The notes under the pieces are model-generated. The model was not told where the DNA came from, did not search any database, and was given only the letters and a program-made list of their open reading frames with translations. Below, piece by piece: positions 55,060 through 60,000 of a stretch of DNA of 60,000 nucleotides (position 1 is its first letter; each line of letters opens with the position of its first letter). Source of the stretch: Glandiceps talaboti (Eukaryota > Hemichordata > Enteropneusta > Spengelidae); NCBI RefSeq assembly GCF_964340395.1, contig NC_135551.1, forward strand, positions 30,111,455 to 30,171,454, in the 5' to 3' direction. Both the position numbers and the translations under genes were made by a program.

Positions 55060-57000
55060 TCAGCCTAAATATATATATATCAAACTCTTCGTTAAAGTCT
55101 CAGAATTATGGAAATCCATGATGACAGAGCCAAAAATTATTACATATTGAAATAGAGCACAATATGTAGGAAATATGATATATCACCAATCAACAGTACG
55201 GCAACATCATCACAGAAGAAGGCCGACAGTTAGATGTACATATTGAATTGACAAGTACTTTCACACCTCAAGTTACATAGTACTTGAAACTAACGCCTCC
55301 GTTCCAGGAACACCTCCAGATCATTCTGTCAGATCCTATTAGACAAGTGATTTGTTCGAAACATGTCCTTTTCACAATCAACAATGGAAGAAGAGAATTT
55401 GTTTACGATTTGAGTAACATCAGTGGCTTCAAGGTCCATATATAATAAGAGATTTCTTTACAAATAGATGCGTGGGCTTCGCAAGGAGAACTCTCACATT
55501 GGGCTCTAACCTTTGAAACACAATAGTGTAGGAAGACTCAAACCAACATTTGTTGGGATAAAATCAAAATACTATGTGTTGCGTTTGTGGATCATATTAA
55601 AGTTTTAATGCGTTTGGAGTTAACATGTATATCTTCGTAAGTGTAATAGGTATGAGCCAGCACACAGGAACCATTTTCTCCTAAAAATTACGCGTGTTAC
55701 CATGGAAACTGCCATCTTTTGAGCCAAAATCACATTTTGTCTTCCTGCAGTTCGGCAATGGAAACCTGGAAAATCACTTAATGTTTTTCAGGATCTAGGA
55801 CACCTTTATCCTGACAATAATGAAAGGTTTCTATATATCAAACTGTTTGTTAGAGTCTAACAAATAAGAAAACATATGATGACAGACCTGGGGATTGATA
55901 TAAAGAAATTTACAACACTTTTTGTAACATGTTGCAGGAAGACTAAGACCAGCATTTGTTCGGATGACATATAGGGAGTATGCGTTTGATTCGTATATCA
56001 TGTTAACTTAATGTGTTTAGGTTGAATATTTATATATTTTGTGTGTAACATGTATCCGACATACACGACCCCTTCTTTCGAGAAAATACACATGTTACCA
56101 TGGCAATGACCATGTTTTGTGCCAAAAACATATTTCATGAAAGGTTTCTAACTCTTTGTTAGAATCTAACAAATAAGGAAATATGTGATGACAGACCTGG
56201 GTATTGATATAAAGAAAGTTACACCATTTTTTGTAACATGTTGCAGGAACACTAAAACCAAAATATATTCTGATGACATACAGGTACTATGCGTTTGATT
56301 CGAATGTCATGTTAATGATTTAACGTGTTTAGGTTGAAAATTTATATATTTTGTGTGTAACAGGTATCCGACATACATGACCCATTCTTCCAAGAAAATA
56401 TGTATGTTACCATGACAACAGCCATCTTTTGAGCCAAAATATCATTTCGTCTTCGTGTAGTTCAGCAATGGAAACATGGAGAGTCATATAATGTTTTGCA
56501 GGACAGCTTTAAGCTGAATATAAAATAAGGTTTTATATATCAAACTTTGTTAGAATCTAACAAAAAAGGAAATATATGATGACAGACCTGGAGACTGGTA
56601 CAAAGAAAGTTACGACACTTTTTCTAACATGATGTAGGAGGACTCGGGCGAACATTCATCGATACTAAATCCACACTAACCGATGTCGGTTTTATACTAA
56701 ATCCACACTAACCGGTGTCGGTTTTATACTTAAGTTTTGTGTTAATCTGTCCTCAGAAATCATTATTATCCCAAAAATGAATTTAGCAATGTCTAACATC
56801 ATTGTTCATTGGGTGCCTTTGACAAATCACACAATTGCCTATTGTCGATTTGCAACAACAAGCAGAAAACATAATTGTCGTCAATATAAAACTCTTTGCT
56901 TAAGTCTAGAGAATGATGAAATACATGATAATGGACTTCAGAGTAAAAAAAAAACTACTGTGTATGACTGTGACATTCCTTCACCTTCGAGGTGAAATTT
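55060..57000 (+). repeat. Degenerate 310-420 bp tandem repeat (four to five copies)
   Basis: Copies are marked by 'tatcaaact(ctt)tgttagagtctaac' followed by 'atgatgacagacctgg' near 55072, 55838, 56155, 56546 and (degraded) 56891. Each also carries a GTTACCATGG-type motif and 'ttaatg(t/c)gtttaggttga'. Not recognised as a known family. Confidence 0.75.
55175..55518 (+). repeat. Direct repeat B (Penelope terminal repeat)
   Basis: Second copy, inserted within a unit of the 310-420 bp degenerate repeat. The flanks acacaata-tgtaggaa and acacaatagtgtaggaa look like a 13-15 bp target duplication. Confidence 0.85.
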
Positions 57001-58980
57001 CAAGGTGTTTCAAAACTTAAACAAAATATAGTTATATATAGACGATTATTAAGACGTTCTTGTTTTTAAATTATAAAATGCCATGTATAAACAAATATAT
57101 ATTTAGCACAACAACAGAAGTGTGTTACCATGACTACTGCCAATAATATAGCAAAGTCCCATGTTGTTCTTAGGAAAAGAGACAAATTGCATTAATTTTG
57201 ATGTGCAACTACAAATCAGAAAAATAGCTTTGTAACACAACTACTGGAACACAACTAGTAACAGTAGAACTTGGGAAATGATTGATTATGTAACTTTTAG
57301 GTGGCATTCCTTTTTTTTCTTGGCACGTTGATTCATACCTTGTCGCTTTTATCTTTACACACGATACTCTTGGTTTTCTTTATGATTGGATGCCTGACGC
57401 ATTATTGTAATCTTAACCAAGTGTAGTAGTATTTGCATGTTGATGAGTTCTTGGTTGCTCGGCATATATGTATCAATATTGTTTAATATTTGTCTACATC
57501 CCTATCCGCCCCTGTTGTTAGTTTGTTAATGAACACCATTGATTCACTTTTGCTATGGATGGAGTCTTAGTTGCTGGATGAATATATGGCTTACATAAGG
57601 TTTGACACCTCTAGAAATACCCAAACCAATAACTGTGCCCCATCCACCTACTAGTTTTGGAGATATACTTTTTTGACAAAATTGTACCTTGTTTGCCCTA
57701 ATTTGCATTTTACTAATGGGATACTCATTACAAGTATTCAATACCCTTTTGTGTACACCCCTCGAAACATCCTCATGTAATTTCGGCCCAATATTACTAG
57801 TAGTTTTCGAGTCTGTGCTTTTTGACCGCAAACTCACATTTCTAAGTTCAATTTTCATGTCAATAATAGAATCACCATAGAAACGTAATTTGTGTAGCCG
57901 CCCCAAAAATCAGAACCTTCAATGGCGATCACAATTTCAACCTGTTTCTGTATTGTTTATGGATAATACTGACCACTGATTAACACACTCAATGTCAATT
58001 TACAGTGAATAAATTATACTGTTGTTGTCTGATCAAAAAATAATACTCCTGTTACAACTACATGAAGTAAATTTTTATAAGAATCAAACTTGCCACTACA
58101 CTGTCTACATATAATAGTGACCTCTAATTATAAATGATCAATTTTAGGGAATATAATCTTTCACAATATGATGAACAACATGACCCAGTTATGCCTAGTG
58201 CAGGTTTAAGTCTGCAACACCCTACCTCGAATAATGTCACCTCAAAGTTAAGGAATTTCACAGTCTATTTGTAATTTGAACTGTCATTTAACTTGCGCGT
58301 GACATGCAAGGATCAACGATGTGAATATTTACTAACTTACTGGTAGTTGTTATGGAAACATATTTTGGAAATACTAATAAGATATGTGTGTAGAAAACAT
58401 CTTATCGATAATAAAACATAGACACACTCGATCTAAACAACAATACATAGTATTCTATACCAATCAATATTCGTCTCAGTCTTTCTTCAGCATGGCAAAA
58501 TGTGTTATAACATATTCTGAAACGTGAGCAGGCACTAAACAACGTCGTCATCAACCAAATGATTGCTGGGGAATCAGCGCAACCGCAACGTCTGCAGCCA
58601 CAGAATCCATGCAATAGTGCAAGATTTTGAAAATCGCCACGTGCTAGATTTTCTTCGGGGAATAGCCCACAATTTACAGTTTTAAACACTGGCTGATCAT
58701 GATAAACAAAGCCGAGTCACCATTTACTGTCACCAAAGTCTTATGGGAATTCTGATATACATGTACATTCTGAGTCTCAATATTGTTTTTATACTTTTGA
58801 CTCATTTTCTATCTTGTTACCTGTATATTTGTATTGAAATCAGATTATAAACCAAGCTTATGCACATTAAATACTATCCATACCCACAAAAAACATGTGA
58901 ATGTAGTGAGTATAATGTACGCAAATTGCGGCGATAAGTTGCCGACGGTGACTTTTTAATGAATGACAAACCCGTTCATC
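57001..58980. other. Intergenic, no gene seen
   Basis: Open frames here (for example 57553-57906 minus, 58402-58689 minus) have no recognisable domain, poor start context and no splice partners. No RNA gene or array was seen. Confidence 0.5.
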
Positions 58981-58997
58981 TGTAATACTAGCTTTTT

Positions 58998-59092
58998 TTT
59001 TTCGTTCGGGGGCAGTAGTCCGGGGGGCAGTTGTCCTTCGGGGGCAGTTGTCCGGGGGGCAATTGTCCGGGGGGGGGGGCAGTTGTCCTGTT
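58998..59092. repeat. G-rich short tandem repeat
   Basis: Five irregular copies of 'ggggggcagttgtccg', with G runs of 5 to 10; G-quadruplex-prone on the plus strand. Confidence 0.9.
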
Positions 59093-59097
59093 ACCAC

Positions 59098-59300
59098 ATG
59101 TTCAACCTAAACACAATAAAACTTTAATATGATCCACAAACACAACACATAGTATCTTTATTTTATCCCAACAAATGTTGATCTTAGTTTTCTACACCAT
59201 GTTACATATTGTGCTCTAACTTAATTTGTAATAATTTTTGGCGCTGTCATCATGGATTTTCATATTCCTAAGACTCTAACGAAGAGTTTGATATATATAT
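59098..59300 (-). repeat. Inverted single copy of the 310-420 bp repeat
   Basis: Its reverse complement matches the unit at 55060-55165 and 55525-55640 (caaactcttcgtta, aaatccatgatgacag, caacatttgttgggataaaa, gtggatcatattaaagtttt), without the Penelope insertion. It therefore shows the empty-site version of that locus. Confidence 0.85.
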
Positions 59301-59418
59301 AATATACTGGTAATGTTCCGGTTGCGCTATCTCGAAAACTAAGCCACTTGTTTGGCCTCTGCTGCAGCGCTATATATTGCTCTTGCCATTTTCACCATAT
59401 ACAAGTCATGTACATGTA

Positions 59419-60000
<582 letters not shown>

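Noticed and set aside
57553-57906. 117-codon minus-strand frame
   Set aside because: No recognisable domain, opposite frame also open, no promoter or splice partner; treated as chance.

Overview
This is an invertebrate animal nuclear genome. The genes have many short exons with GT..AG introns and metazoan orthologues. The sequence is AT-rich, and minisatellites, microsatellites and several retroelement and DNA-transposon remnants are abundant. The species cannot be told from the window; the gene content fits a marine bilaterian (lophotrochozoan or invertebrate deuterostome), which is inference only.

Layout. (1) 1-1467, minus strand: the first two coding exons of a CHD1L/ALC1-type SNF2 chromatin remodeler; the gene runs off the left edge. 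(2) 3851-14699, minus strand: a complete six-exon prefoldin subunit 3 gene (VBP1). Its intron 4 hosts a separate, intronless, same-strand gene (5772-7040) for a type II membrane protein of the heparan-sulfate 6-O-sulfotransferase type whose PAPS-binding and catalytic motifs look degraded. (3) 14700-14912: a 213-bp head-to-head promoter region with a CGCG-type motif between VBP1 and CUL5. (4) 14913-40991, plus strand: a complete 19-exon cullin-5 gene of 782 codons. (5) 40992-60000: no convincing host gene; the CUL5 3' flank, satellites, microsatellites and transposon remnants.

The CUL5 introns are remarkable for the number of minisatellites (introns 1, 2, 3, 5, 6, 8, 10, 13, 15 and 17). In introns 3, 15 and 17 the repeat unit includes the real splice site and a few exon bases, so several copies of a strong decoy acceptor or donor lie beside the real one. 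Intron 16 (8.5 kb) is a nested transposon cluster: a minus-strand LINE, then a plus-strand LINE that is split by a 1.94-kb element with an intact tyrosine-recombinase gene (Crypton / KIAA1958-like) and long fold-back hairpins at both ends. The split LINE reading frame rejoins exactly when the insert is removed. This element is the best candidate here for an incompletely described system.

Functional links: CUL5 is the scaffold of a ubiquitin ligase, prefoldin 3 is part of a co-chaperone that feeds actin and tubulin to CCT, and CHD1L is a PARP-activated nucleosome remodeler. They share neighbourhood and housekeeping-type promoters rather than a pathway. All exon boundaries were derived by reading splice signals, reading-frame phase and remembered family similarity; no alignment program was run.
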